Assembly: GCA_002746275.1 (NCBI GenBank)
Contig: NVWR01000001.1
Location: forward strand, 701,426 to 718,534
Reading direction: 5' to 3'
DNA: 17,109 nucleotides
DNA from: Rhodobiaceae bacterium
Lineage (GTDB): Bacteria > Pseudomonadota > Alphaproteobacteria > Parvibaculales > Parvibaculaceae
Shown: in pieces, positions 8,821 to 16,405 of the stretch
How the letters are laid out: each line of letters starts with the position of its first letter
How positions within the stretch are numbered: position 1 is the first letter of the stretch
Program-made: the position numbers and the translations under genes
The notes under the pieces: model-generated
Database searches by the model: none
What the model was told of the DNA's origin: nothing
The model's input: only the letters and a program-made list of their open reading frames with translations

Positions 8821-9249
8821 TTATGCTGTCGGAGGACCACGCGCTTGAAAGCCCGCAAGGCTCTGCCACGTATCCACGCCAAACACAGGCACGGCCCAGC
8901 GTACCCAAATCCAGTCCGATCCCGTCAGTGAGGCCATCGCCCCACAGGACCCTGCTCCCATCGAGCAGCCACAGGTCACACAAACATCACACCCGGCGGA
9001 ACTTTTCGATGGGGTTGGCCGTTCTTCGCCATCGTCCGCGTCAGAATCGATAACAAGGGTCTGAAATCCGGCAGCGGTGCAAAGCTCAATGAGCAACCCA
9101 TTGCCAGATTGAGCCGCAAGCGCGCCTGCCGTGGGAAGCAGCGATTGGAGCATCAGAGCCCAAACGCCGAACACAGCAACAATCAGCCGCCGGGTATCAC
9201 CCCGACAAACCTTTTTCGCCTGTGCTTTGGAAACTGATCTGGACCCCAT
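8821..9249 (-). CDS. DUF2946 domain-containing Cys-rich membrane/exported protein
   Basis: A 142-residue protein with the DUF2946 layout: a basic N-terminus, one hydrophobic segment (about 22-47, signal anchor or signal peptide), the LCTAAG motif (C57), an acidic linker and then a Cys-rich patch CDVCVTCGC (C87, C90, C93, C95) plus C102, ending in FQARGPP. The family has no assigned function but often sits beside copper and other metal-handling or outer-membrane genes (recalled knowledge). The cysteine spacing looks able to bind metal. The ATG at 9249 is used; an in-frame GTG at 9255 is equally possible, since neither start has a clear ribosome site. The outer-membrane protein gene lies 66 bp downstream. 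Confidence 0.8.
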   Translation of the reverse strand: MGSRSVSKAQAKKVCRGDTRRLIVAVFGVWALMLQSLLPTAGALAAQSGNGLLIELCTAAGFQTLVIDSDADDGEERPTPSKSSAGCDVCVTCGCSMGAGSCGAMASLTGSDWIWVRWAVPVFGVDTWQSLAGFQARGPPTA

Positions 9250-9371
9250 ACCCACCCCACTTTGAAGAGCTTATGACCTAGCACGACCCTACAGCTCCGT
9301 CAGCGGGACGAAACGTCTCAGGCGCCAAGCAATTGAAATAAACCGGCCAAACATCGCCAGAATTCACCCCC

Positions 9372-9399
9372 TTACCAAAACCACTTGAAAAGTTATAGT
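9372..9399 (+). promoter_or_regulatory. Candidate sigma-70-type promoter of nadK
   Basis: TTACCA (9372-9377) and TATAGT (9394-9399) are separated by 16 bases, matching the -35 and -10 consensus at four and five of six positions. The -10 lies about 55 bases before the nadK ATG. This is the best promoter-like pair in the 204-bp gap between the divergent DUF2946 and nadK genes. Confidence 0.35.
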
Positions 9400-9453
9400 A
9401 CGCGTCGCATCTATGGCCGTGACGTTAACGAGACAGAAAGAACGGAGCACAGC

Positions 9454-10221
9454 ATGAAGTTCCGCAAAATTGCATTTGTGGCAACCAACGTGCCGGAAGC
9501 ACAGAAGGCTCTTGCCGAACTCAGTGAGCAGTATGGCAATGCCGAACCGGGCGAAGCGGACGTTATCGTCGCCCTGGGCGGTGATGGCCTAATGCTGCAA
9601 ACCCTTCACGCTCACATAAAGCGCCGGATCCCAATCTACGGCATGAACCGAGGGTCCGTTGGCTTCCTGATGAACGAATATCAGGGTAACGACCTTCCCG
9701 CTCGCCTGGCCGCAGCGGAAATCACCACCCTTCATCCATTGAAAATGGATGTGGTGGTCGCCGATGGAACGCACTACACAGCCCTCGCAATCAACGAAGT
9801 GGCTTTGTTACGCGAGACCTATCAGGCCGCGAAAATCCGGATTTACATTGATGGCAAAGAGCGGATGCAAGAGCTCATCTGCGATGGCGTGCTATTGGCA
9901 ACACCCGCAGGAAGCACCGCCTACAACCTCTCCGCTCAAGGCCCCATCATCCCCATCGGGGGAGAACTCCTGGCCCTGACCCCCATCAGTGCTTTCCGGC
10001 CCCGACACTGGCGCGGTGCCCTTTTGCCCCATACCGCCGAAGTTCGCTTTGAAATCCTTGAAGCCGACAAGCGGCCTGTCTCTGCGGTTGCTGACCACAC
10101 AGAAGTCCGCAACGTGGTCGACGTTCGCATTGCAGCCGAACAGTCCATCGAACTTCTGATGATGTTTGACGAGGGCCACAGCCTCGACGAACGCATCCTG
10201 AGAGAGCAGTTTCTTAATTAG
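9454..10221 (+). CDS. nadK: NAD kinase
   Basis: ATP-NAD kinase (EC 2.7.1.23), which makes NADP from NAD in the cytoplasm. The 255-residue protein has all the family marks: GGDG (42-45), with the catalytic Asp in the nucleotide loop; the NE pair (114-115) in [10 protein letters not shown]; and the Gly-rich [15 protein letters not shown] (150-164), which binds NAD. The short length is the form usual in alphaproteobacteria. The start at 9454 is chosen because GGAG lies seven bases upstream and homology begins at KFRKIAFVA; the frame continues upstream to 9385 without a ribosome site. It appears to be monocistronic, followed by a 134-bp leader region of the Hpt gene. Confidence 0.96.
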   Translation: MKFRKIAFVATNVPEAQKALAELSEQYGNAEPGEADVIVALGGDGLMLQTLHAHIKRRIPIYGMNRGSVGFLMNEYQGNDLPARLAAAEITTLHPLKMDVVVADGTHYTALAINEVALLRETYQAAKIRIYIDGKERMQELICDGVLLATPAGSTAYNLSAQGPIIPIGGELLALTPISAFRPRHWRGALLPHTAEVRFEILEADKRPVSAVADHTEVRNVVDVRIAAEQSIELLMMFDEGHSLDERILREQFLN

Positions 10222-10297
10222 ATCAATGGCTTAATACATAAAGCCTGTCATCAATAACAAATTGTTAAACTCGCTATTGTATCTTTGATCCAAGTGT

Positions 10298-10336
10298 TCA
10301 AGCACCTGCTTGAGCAGGCTGACACCCAATTGTGGG
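10298..10336 (+). promoter_or_regulatory. Hairpin-rich 5' leader of the Hpt gene
   Basis: Three short stems lie in a row before the Hpt start. TCAAGC (10298-10303) pairs with GCTTGA (10308-10313) around a 4-base loop. The overlapping CCTGC (10305-10309) pairs with GCAGG (10314-10318) and excludes the first. CCCA (10325-10328) pairs with TGGG (10333-10336) just upstream of the AGGA ribosome site. They could be an nadK terminator (no T run follows) or a regulatory leader. Confidence 0.35.
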
Positions 10337-10355
10337 CAATAGGATCTTGAGCGTG

Positions 10356-10823
10356 ATGGCGCGAAAAAATCTGGCTCAATCGAAAGCATTACGTCCTGCG
10401 CGTATCCCGCGCGAGGAGCTTATATCCCGTGCAGAAGTCGCTCTGGAAAGCATGCGTGATGAATTCGTTGAATGGATCGAAGAAGAAATCGACGACCTAA
10501 CAACCGCCCTCGCGGAATGGTGTAAAACACCGACAGATCCTGCAGCCGTTAGTGAATTATTCCGTCGCGCTCATGATCTTAAAGGCCAAGCCACAACCTT
10601 GGGCTATCCCATCGTTGGACGGATCGCCGCGTCTCTGTGCGAGCTTCTCAGCATCAACGGGCTCGACTGGCAGGAAATAACCTCACTCACAACAAGTCAC
10701 GTCAACGCTGTCAGAGCCGCCGTTCGTGATGAAATCCGCGACGAAACGAACCAAACCGCCGGAGCCCTCGCAACCGAGCTTGAAACGGCCGTCTCTGACA
10801 TTCAGGCCAGCGGCGCTAGTTGA
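10356..10823 (+). CDS. Stand-alone Hpt (histidine phosphotransfer) domain protein
   Basis: A 155-residue, mostly helical, acidic protein. RRAHDLKGQATTLGYP (70-85) is the Hpt signature HxxKGxxxxxG: H73 would be phosphorylated, with K76 and G77 in the expected places. Such proteins relay phosphate between hybrid histidine kinases and response regulators. About 70 residues before and after the motif give the usual four-helix bundle. No kinase or receiver-domain gene is in the window, so its partners are elsewhere. Start choice is uncertain: ATG 10356, GTG 10353 (better spaced from the AGGA at 10341) or GTG 10332. The 3' end overlaps the convergent Nudix gene by 8 bp. Confidence 0.82.
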   Translation: MARKNLAQSKALRPARIPREELISRAEVALESMRDEFVEWIEEEIDDLTTALAEWCKTPTDPAAVSELFRRAHDLKGQATTLGYPIVGRIAASLCELLSINGLDWQEITSLTTSHVNAVRAAVRDEIRDETNQTAGALATELETAVSDIQASGAS

Positions 10824-11610
10824 TCTGATCTAGCCGTTCCTCAGTGACACAATAGTCAGCCTCTTCCGGAATAAAGAGCATCTTCACACCCTCCTTCTCT
10901 CCCATCTTTGGCTCCACGGTCACTACTTTGCTCGCGCGCGCAGCAGCAATCGCATCCGCAACATTCCCCGACCGGCCCAGCTTTTCAATATTCATGCGTG
11001 TTGGAAAAATAACCGTGCGACGCTTTTCTTCAGCGTCTTTCAACGCGTCAGCCGGCCTGATCCAAATCGAGTCCACATTCTCATGACCATCATGCACAGG
11101 GACATGATCCGCTGGGGCCGCAGCTAAGTAAAAATAGGTGTCAAACCGCCTCGGCATCATCGACGGCGTAATCCAGTGAGCAAACGGGATCAAGGCATCG
11201 CAGGCCAAATGCAAATCTTCCTGCTCAAGAAACTCAACCATGCTGGCTTTGCCCTTGTGCAAACGATCACGCCACGCATCGAGCTTCTCCAGGCGGGCAG
11301 CGTCTACGAAACGATCATCACCCTTTGGCCGCGCGAGCAACACACCGCATTCTTCAAATGCTTCGCGAATGGCGGCAACCTGAATGGCCAACTCATCATC
11401 ACCAACAGCTGCATCGCAATCACATCGTGCTCTGATAGCTGGATCTTGGTCCCCTGCATCCAGTTTTCCGCCGGGGAAAACAAGAGCTCCAGAGGCAAAA
11501 TCAATCTGATGATGGCGCACAACCATAAAAACTTCCTGGCCATCAGCACTATCGCGCACCAGCATAATCGTCGCTGCCGGTATCAGCGCATTCGTCTTCT
11601 CTTTGCTCAC
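10816..11610 (-). CDS. Nudix hydrolase, NUDT7/NUDT19-like
   Basis: A 264-residue Nudix-fold protein. The Nudix box is split: FPGGKLDAGD (45-54) is followed by about 27 residues and then REAFEECGVLL (82-92), which holds the REUxEExGU metal-binding helix. The first conserved Glu is replaced by Asp (D54). This inserted form is known in the NUDT19/RP2p branch, some members of which cleave CoA or acyl-CoA; the substrate here is unproven. The GTG at 11610 is preferred because AAGGGG lies six bases upstream; the ATG at 11616 directly abuts that motif. It converges on the Hpt gene and diverges from the EAL gene. Confidence 0.85.
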   Translation of the reverse strand: MSKEKTNALIPAATIMLVRDSADGQEVFMVVRHHQIDFASGALVFPGGKLDAGDQDPAIRARCDCDAAVGDDELAIQVAAIREAFEECGVLLARPKGDDRFVDAARLEKLDAWRDRLHKGKASMVEFLEQEDLHLACDALIPFAHWITPSMMPRRFDTYFYLAAAPADHVPVHDGHENVDSIWIRPADALKDAEEKRRTVIFPTRMNIEKLGRSGNVADAIAAARASKVVTVEPKMGEKEGVKMLFIPEEADYCVTEERLDQIN

Positions 11611-11683
11611 GCACATCCCCTTTTTGCGAGGCGTTCCCTATGTTTTTCTCGGGTCGATAGGAACAATTTGTCTCAAATCACGC

Positions 11684-11696
11684 CGTCAATTTGACG
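11684..11696. promoter_or_regulatory. 13-bp palindrome in divergent Nudix/EAL intergenic region
   Basis: CGTCAA (11684-11689), a central T and TTGACG (11691-11696) form a perfect inverted repeat near the middle of the gap between two divergent genes. Each arm also reads as a -35-like TTGACG on its own strand, although no convincing -10 follows either one. It could be a shared operator. Confidence 0.35.
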
Positions 11697-11764
11697 CCAT
11701 CCTAACCCGGGCGACGTTACGTTAAAGGTGAACCAGACCTTTGTCGTCTGCCTGTCCCACCCAA

Positions 11765-12763
11765 ATGTTGATGCCCATGTATAACAGCTCAAGCCCATTG
11801 ACCAACGACGATCTGGACCTCGCTTTCTCGCAAGGCTATTTCGCAGCTGTGTTTCAGCCGAAAATTTCTTTGATCGACGGTCGCACCCTGGGCGTTGAAA
11901 GTTACATTCGCTGGCACCACCCAGAACTCGGAACCCTCTTGCCGGGAGAGTTTCTTGAATTCATAACGTCCGCCGGGCGCATGGAAGATCTAAGCGATCT
12001 CATGTTGCATGAGGCCGCACGAGTTGCCTCACTCTGGCGGTCAGACCGCCGACACTGGACAGTCACCGTCAATATCAGCGCAACCGACATAGACAATCCA
12101 GACTTTGTGCAGCGGATGAATGATCTGACAACTGCCTATGCCATTCCAAGGGAAGCTGTCGCCATTGATATTCCGGAGGCGGCCCTAACGGTCAAAACGG
12201 ATGAACGTCTTAAGGTATTGAAGGAGCTGAAAGGGCGCGGCATTCACATCGCGCTGGAAACTTCCGGTATTGACCTTCTGCCCCCCGAAAGAATTACCGC
12301 CGCCTATTTCTCAGAGCTCAAAATGGGGGGACCGGGCCTCATCAAGCTCGCTCGTAATATCGAGCGATCCCATAAAGGCATTGTGGCCGAACGTCTCGAC
12401 ATCGCCACCCGCGAAGGCTTGACGGTAACAGCCACCCGCATTGAAAATATCGACACAATAAAACCCCTCGCCGACATGGGGTTCAGTGCCGCCCAAGGCA
12501 CATTCATCCGCCATCCAGATACTTTTGAAGGTCTCAGCACTTGGTCATCCGACTGGCTCATACCAGTTGTAATGAATGAACGCCCTGCCCGCGCAGATAC
12601 ACTCGCGCGCGCACGCGCCAACATCGCAGACCCTGACCTCTTGATCCTGCCCGCTACAGATCAAAACCCCGAAAACGATCAAGAGCCGTCCGCAGATGAA
12701 GCATCAGGCTCAGACAATCAATCCAAGGAGCCTGTAGAACCCCTCTTAGCGGTTCTTCCCTAA
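11765..12763 (+). CDS. Degenerate EAL domain protein
   Basis: The fold is that of EAL cyclic-di-GMP phosphodiesterases: [42 protein letters not shown] at the N-terminus is unmistakable. Numbered from the ATG at 11765 (332 residues), the EAL motif is ESY (E45 kept) and the Asn of VNIS is kept (N103). The metal Glu of the ExTE motif is Asp (IDIPE, D135), the DDFGTG loop reads ETSGID (165-170), LKID reads LKMG (K186 kept, Asp lost), and the catalytic Glu of AEGVE is Thr (T224). Hydrolysis is therefore very unlikely; it may bind c-di-GMP or act by protein contact. There is no GGDEF or sensor domain. The last ~50 residues are an acidic, low-complexity tail. A TTG start at 11741 has the only ribosome-site-like sequence (AAAGGTGA). 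It overlaps pcaF by 4 bp. Confidence 0.85.
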   Translation: MLMPMYNSSSPLTNDDLDLAFSQGYFAAVFQPKISLIDGRTLGVESYIRWHHPELGTLLPGEFLEFITSAGRMEDLSDLMLHEAARVASLWRSDRRHWTVTVNISATDIDNPDFVQRMNDLTTAYAIPREAVAIDIPEAALTVKTDERLKVLKELKGRGIHIALETSGIDLLPPERITAAYFSELKMGGPGLIKLARNIERSHKGIVAERLDIATREGLTVTATRIENIDTIKPLADMGFSAAQGTFIRHPDTFEGLSTWSSDWLIPVVMNERPARADTLARARANIADPDLLILPATDQNPENDQEPSADEASGSDNQSKEPVEPLLAVLP

Positions 12764-13974
12764 ACCCGCTCAATGATGGTCGCGATCCCCTGACCAACGC
12801 CAATGCACATGGTACACAGAGCGTACTTTCCACCTCTCTCCTGCAACTCGTAGGCAGCCGTCATAATGAGCCGGGCCCCGCTCATGCCAAGCGGATGACC
12901 GAGCGCGATAGCTCCCCCGTTGGGGTTCACGTGAGCGGCATCATCCGGCAGTCCAAGATCGCGCATCACAGCCAATCCCTGCGCCGCAAACGCCTCGTTC
13001 AATTCGATGACGTCCATGTCTTCCAGGGTAAGGCCGGTTTGGGCAAGGACCTTCCGGGTCGCAGGGGCGGGTCCTATCCCCATAACACGGGGAGGAACCC
13101 CAGCAGTGGCCATGCCAATAACGCGCGCGATTGGCGTCAGGCTGTAGTCATCAACAGCCGTCGACGACGCCAGCAGGAGCGCACAGGCCCCATCATTCAC
13201 ACCAGACGCATTCCCCGCTGTAACGGTCCCCCCTTCTCGGAAGGGTGTTTTCAATTTCGCCAGATCAGCCGCTGTTGTTTGAGGACGTGGGTGCTCATCA
13301 GCGCTCACCACCGTCTCCCCTTTCCGGCTAGAAATCGTGACGGGAACAATTTCGCGATCAAACCGTCCACGCGCAATCGCCGCACCCGCATTCTGCTGGC
13401 TGCGCAAAGCAAACGCATCCTGATCCGCTCGGCCTATCTGAAAATCCTCAGCAACATTTTCACCGGTTTCAGGCATGGAGTCCGTACCATACTGCGCGTC
13501 CATCAGCGGATTGACGAACCGCCACCCAATGGTCGTGTCATACATCTTGACGTCTCGCGCAAACGCTGTGCCGGCTTTTGCCGTGACAAATGGCGCCCGC
13601 GACATGCTCTCAACACCTCCCGCAATCATCAGGTCCACTTCGCCTGACCTGATCGCCCGGGCGGCGGTACCAACGGCGTCCATGCCCGATCCACAAAGCC
13701 GGTTGATCGTTGACCCAGGAACACCGACCGGCAGGCCAGCAAGCAAGGCCGACATCCGCGCCACATTGCGGTTGTCTTCGCCAGCCTGATTGGCACATCC
13801 AAAAATAACATCGTCCACCCGGTCCCAATTTACGTTGGGATTACGTTCCAACAGCGCCATAAGAGGCACTGCGCCAAGATCATCTGGACGAACGGAAGAG
13901 AGGCCTCCGCCATATCGCCCAATCGGCGTGCGGACAGCGTCACAAATAAATGCGTCAGTTCTAGAATGGGTCAT
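12760..13974 (-). CDS. pcaF: 3-oxoadipyl-CoA thiolase (acetyl-CoA acyltransferase)
   Basis: A 404-residue thiolase II whose N-terminus ([20 protein letters not shown]) and the [20 protein letters not shown] stretch are those of beta-ketoadipyl-CoA thiolases, which split 3-oxoadipyl-CoA into succinyl-CoA and acetyl-CoA. The catalytic residues are present: nucleophile C94 ([10 protein letters not shown]), H360 ([11 protein letters not shown]) and C390 ([10 protein letters not shown]). PcaF (protocatechuate branch) and PaaJ (phenylacetate branch) cannot be told apart here, because no other pca or paa gene is in the window. A GAGG motif lies eight bases before the ATG. The DUF2336 gene upstream on the same strand is unrelated by pathway. 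The 3' end overlaps the EAL gene by 4 bp. Confidence 0.92.
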   Translation of the reverse strand: MTHSRTDAFICDAVRTPIGRYGGGLSSVRPDDLGAVPLMALLERNPNVNWDRVDDVIFGCANQAGEDNRNVARMSALLAGLPVGVPGSTINRLCGSGMDAVGTAARAIRSGEVDLMIAGGVESMSRAPFVTAKAGTAFARDVKMYDTTIGWRFVNPLMDAQYGTDSMPETGENVAEDFQIGRADQDAFALRSQQNAGAAIARGRFDREIVPVTISSRKGETVVSADEHPRPQTTAADLAKLKTPFREGGTVTAGNASGVNDGACALLLASSTAVDDYSLTPIARVIGMATAGVPPRVMGIGPAPATRKVLAQTGLTLEDMDVIELNEAFAAQGLAVMRDLGLPDDAAHVNPNGGAIALGHPLGMSGARLIMTAAYELQERGGKYALCTMCIGVGQGIATIIERV

Positions 13975-14036
13975 GAAAATAGCCTCGCTTCACCGGTCGG
14001 GAAGCCTACAGACTATCAGTTTTGTCGGAACATTTC

Positions 14037-14054
14037 AGGTCTCAACGCAGACCT
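14037..14054 (-). terminator. Hairpin at the stop codon of the DUF2336 gene
   Basis: AGGTCT (14037-14042) and AGACCT (14049-14054) form a perfect 6-bp stem with a 6-base loop, directly at the DUF2336 stop codon and before pcaF. On the minus strand it is followed by GAAATGTT, not a true T run, so termination is uncertain. Confidence 0.35.
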
Positions 14055-15193
14055 CAGCCAGCGAGGGCCGGTTTGCCATCATGCTCAAGATCGGAAAGGC
14101 GCGACATGCGAGCCAACAGAAAATCAAGGTCATCGCCCTCAAGCTCATCATAGCTCGTGAGCAAGCGTTCCAACATCAACAAGCGGAAATGTTGCCGGTC
14201 ATTGTCAGCGCCCGTGTATTCCATTTCCTTGTAGATACCAACTGCAGCCCGAAAGGCGGGAAGCAAAACCTGTGGTAGCCGAGACCGGACAAACAGCGCC
14301 TTCAGTCCTAGCGAGCCTTCATCATGGATGAGCGACCTGCATTTGGCCTCTGGAATATCGGCCAGCTCTGCCATCGCAGCTTCAAAGAAACGCATTTCCC
14401 CCATGCACACCGCCCGAAGGATCAGCGAAGGGGTCAATCGACCGCTCTTCGACAATTGTCGAATAAGTTTGGGTATATCATCGCCTTCAACACCGTCCAC
14501 CAAATCAACAGTGGCCCGTTCGCGGCTTTCCCGCATCAGCTGGGAGGCAACTTCTGGTGTCATCTTGTGGCGCTCAACAAGGTAGTTGCGCAGTTCGTCG
14601 GACACCGCACTTACCAGTCTTTCAATGACGGTAACCGGCAGGTCTTCACGACGAACCAGGCTCTCGGCCACCAGGTCATCATCACCATATCGATCAGCAA
14701 CCTTGATGAGAGTTTCATCCCGGAAAATTGCCCCATCATTTCTGACGAGACGCGCAACAACAGAACGATTTTCGGATGCAACCAGGGCATCAGACACAAC
14801 AGCCGACACGGTCGACCGTCCAGCAATCGCTGTTTGTTTCGAAGCAGACCCTTTGCGAACAATCGCCAGAAGATCTTCATCTTCAAGCACCGGCGATGCC
14901 TCAAGCACGGGTTGAGCGACTTCATCGATATCAGATGCCAGTGAGATAATGATGTCTTTGGGGGCCCCAGGAAGTTGGCACAGTGACCGCGCTAAGCTCG
15001 CACGGACCAACTCAGCTGCATCCTGAACGAGATATGCAAGAATTTCGCGGGCAATCTCTCTCTCACGCGACGTGATGAGAACATTGCCAAACCGAGCCGC
15101 AACTTTGGCACCAATAGCTGCCCTAGCCTCGGGCGACGCATCGCCCTCAAGGTTTGCAACATCAAATGTGCTCAATTCAAGTTCAGGAACCAT
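14054..15193 (-). CDS. DUF2336 domain-containing helical-repeat protein
   Basis: A 379-residue soluble, all-helical protein resembling DUF2336 (PF10098), a family largely found in alphaproteobacteria and without an assigned biochemical role. The sequence has HEAT-like helical units, for example SREREIAREILAYLVQDAAELVRASLARSL and the later repeats around RLVRNDGAIFRDETLIKVADRY and ESLVRREDLPVTVIERLVSAV. No catalytic motif or membrane segment is seen. The ATG at 15193 is preferred over upstream frame extensions (to 15265) because GAAAGGGTG lies about eight bases before it. Upstream is a 269-bp gap with short direct repeats. Downstream, pcaF starts 79 bp after a hairpin. Confidence 0.85.
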   Translation of the reverse strand: MVPELELSTFDVANLEGDASPEARAAIGAKVAARFGNVLITSREREIAREILAYLVQDAAELVRASLARSLCQLPGAPKDIIISLASDIDEVAQPVLEASPVLEDEDLLAIVRKGSASKQTAIAGRSTVSAVVSDALVASENRSVVARLVRNDGAIFRDETLIKVADRYGDDDLVAESLVRREDLPVTVIERLVSAVSDELRNYLVERHKMTPEVASQLMRESRERATVDLVDGVEGDDIPKLIRQLSKSGRLTPSLILRAVCMGEMRFFEAAMAELADIPEAKCRSLIHDEGSLGLKALFVRSRLPQVLLPAFRAAVGIYKEMEYTGADNDRQHFRLLMLERLLTSYDELEGDDLDFLLARMSRLSDLEHDGKPALAG

Positions 15194-15230
15194 AGCCGTC
15201 ACCCTTTCCAGAAGAACATACCGTCCGAAT

Positions 15231-15263
15231 GCATCTGCAATTCCCAGAACGCATCTGCAATTC
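15231..15263. repeat. Two 13-bp direct repeats, 20-bp period
   Basis: GCATCTGCAATTC occurs exactly at 15231-15243 and 15251-15263. The pair sits 38-70 bases upstream of the DUF2336 start, with a -35-like TTGACC (minus strand) just beyond it at 15268-15273. A 20-bp period places both copies on the same DNA face, as expected for a tandem activator or repressor site, but a chance local duplication is also possible. Confidence 0.5.
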
Positions 15264-15358
15264 AATGGGTCAATTGGCTACAATCTAGCAAACGTCGGTT
15301 AACAAACCCTTCTGTCTTCCCCTTCAAAACCGTCTTAAAGGTGACACAAAAACGCTCC

Positions 15359-15383
15359 AAAACTCCCGGCTTTGAGCGGGTTT
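15359..15383 (-). terminator. Weak terminator-like hairpin downstream of the sterol desaturase gene
   Basis: On the minus strand AAACCCG pairs with CGGG and a following TTT across an 8-base loop and a 2-base bulge (core CCCG 15365-15368 and CGGG 15377-15380). TTTT and then TTTTT runs follow in the minus direction. It lies about 80 bases past the stop of the sterol desaturase gene, in the only gap above 250 bp. Confidence 0.35.
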
Positions 15384-15462
15384 CTGGACCGAATCCCGAG
15401 GCCCTCTAAGGCATGCACAAAATATTCATGGTTAAAGGGCGCAGGCTTTCGTCACATGATCA

Positions 15463-16377
15463 CTACGATAGTGGGATCTCTTGACGACCTTCCTTCTTGA
15501 ACGGTTGAAAGAGTTGACCGGCAAAGCTGGCGGGCATCGGCCCCTCAATACCAATCTCCGCAGGTGGCCTGCGGTCCGCGTCAAAGTAGGTCCCGAAAAT
15601 CAGGTCCCAAACCATCAGGTTTTCCCCATAATTCGTATTGCCCTCTTCCGGCGCCATCGAATGGTGCCAACGGTGCAGACGGGGTGTATTCAGCACGTAG
15701 TTGAGCACCCCCGTGCGGGTTTCAATGTTGCAGTGCGTCAGCACACCCACAAAAGCTGTGAAGGCACTCACCCACAAAAACACTTCCATCGGCGCACCGA
15801 GCAAAAACAAAAGCGGCTGACTCATGACAATGCTGAAAATAGAATCCACAAAATGGAAGCGCCCGGTATTGATGAACCACAGTCGCGTCACTGAATGGTG
15901 CACCGCGTGGAACCGCCACAAAAACGGAAATTCATGAGCAAGCCGGTGTGCCCAGTAGAGACCAAATTCAGCGATAAACAGCCCCAGCACGACCTGAAGA
16001 ACCATCGGCCAATCACCCGGCCACAATCCTTCCGTCGATCCGGCAGCGGGCTGCACAGCATCCGCAATCCCCACGATTGTTGTCACGACGATCAGAACCT
16101 GAACAAGCCCTTTGCTGAGAAGCGTATGCGCCAAATTAGCAAAGGTCTGCTTGTCATCTTTGAGCCAGCTGACTTCATAGGGCATGAAGCGTTCGAGCGC
16201 GCCAACCGTAAGCGCAAAGCTCACATAAATCAGATTAAAAAGGAGGATCGGGGTCTCCGTGGTCATCCCCCAAGACGTCAACAAAAGTGCCGTCGCAAGC
16301 AAACCCGGCCAAACAATCACCGACACAACAAACTTCACCCGCTCCACCATCTCAGAACCCTTCTCCGCCACACTCAT
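15463..16377 (-). CDS. Sterol desaturase / fatty acid hydroxylase family protein
   Basis: A 304-residue integral membrane, non-heme di-iron enzyme of the fatty acid hydroxylase superfamily (PF04116). The eight-histidine pattern is complete: HRLAH (H144, H148), HAVHH (H157, H160, H161) and HRWHH (H235, H238, H239), followed by NTNYGENLMVWDLIFGTYFD. Four to five hydrophobic segments surround the clusters, placing the iron site on the cytoplasmic face. The reaction would be O2-dependent hydroxylation or desaturation of a lipid; sterol, fatty acid, carotenoid or hopanoid substrates cannot be told apart. The ATG at 16377 has AGAGGG seven bases upstream, better than an in-frame TTG at 16383. It starts 28 bp after the DksA-like gene, so the two are probably co-transcribed. 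Confidence 0.93.
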   Translation of the reverse strand: MSVAEKGSEMVERVKFVVSVIVWPGLLATALLLTSWGMTTETPILLFNLIYVSFALTVGALERFMPYEVSWLKDDKQTFANLAHTLLSKGLVQVLIVVTTIVGIADAVQPAAGSTEGLWPGDWPMVLQVVLGLFIAEFGLYWAHRLAHEFPFLWRFHAVHHSVTRLWFINTGRFHFVDSIFSIVMSQPLLFLLGAPMEVFLWVSAFTAFVGVLTHCNIETRTGVLNYVLNTPRLHRWHHSMAPEEGNTNYGENLMVWDLIFGTYFDADRRPPAEIGIEGPMPASFAGQLFQPFKKEGRQEIPLS

Positions 16378-16405
16378 TGTCAAACCCTCTCCCCGTCGCC
16401 GCTAT

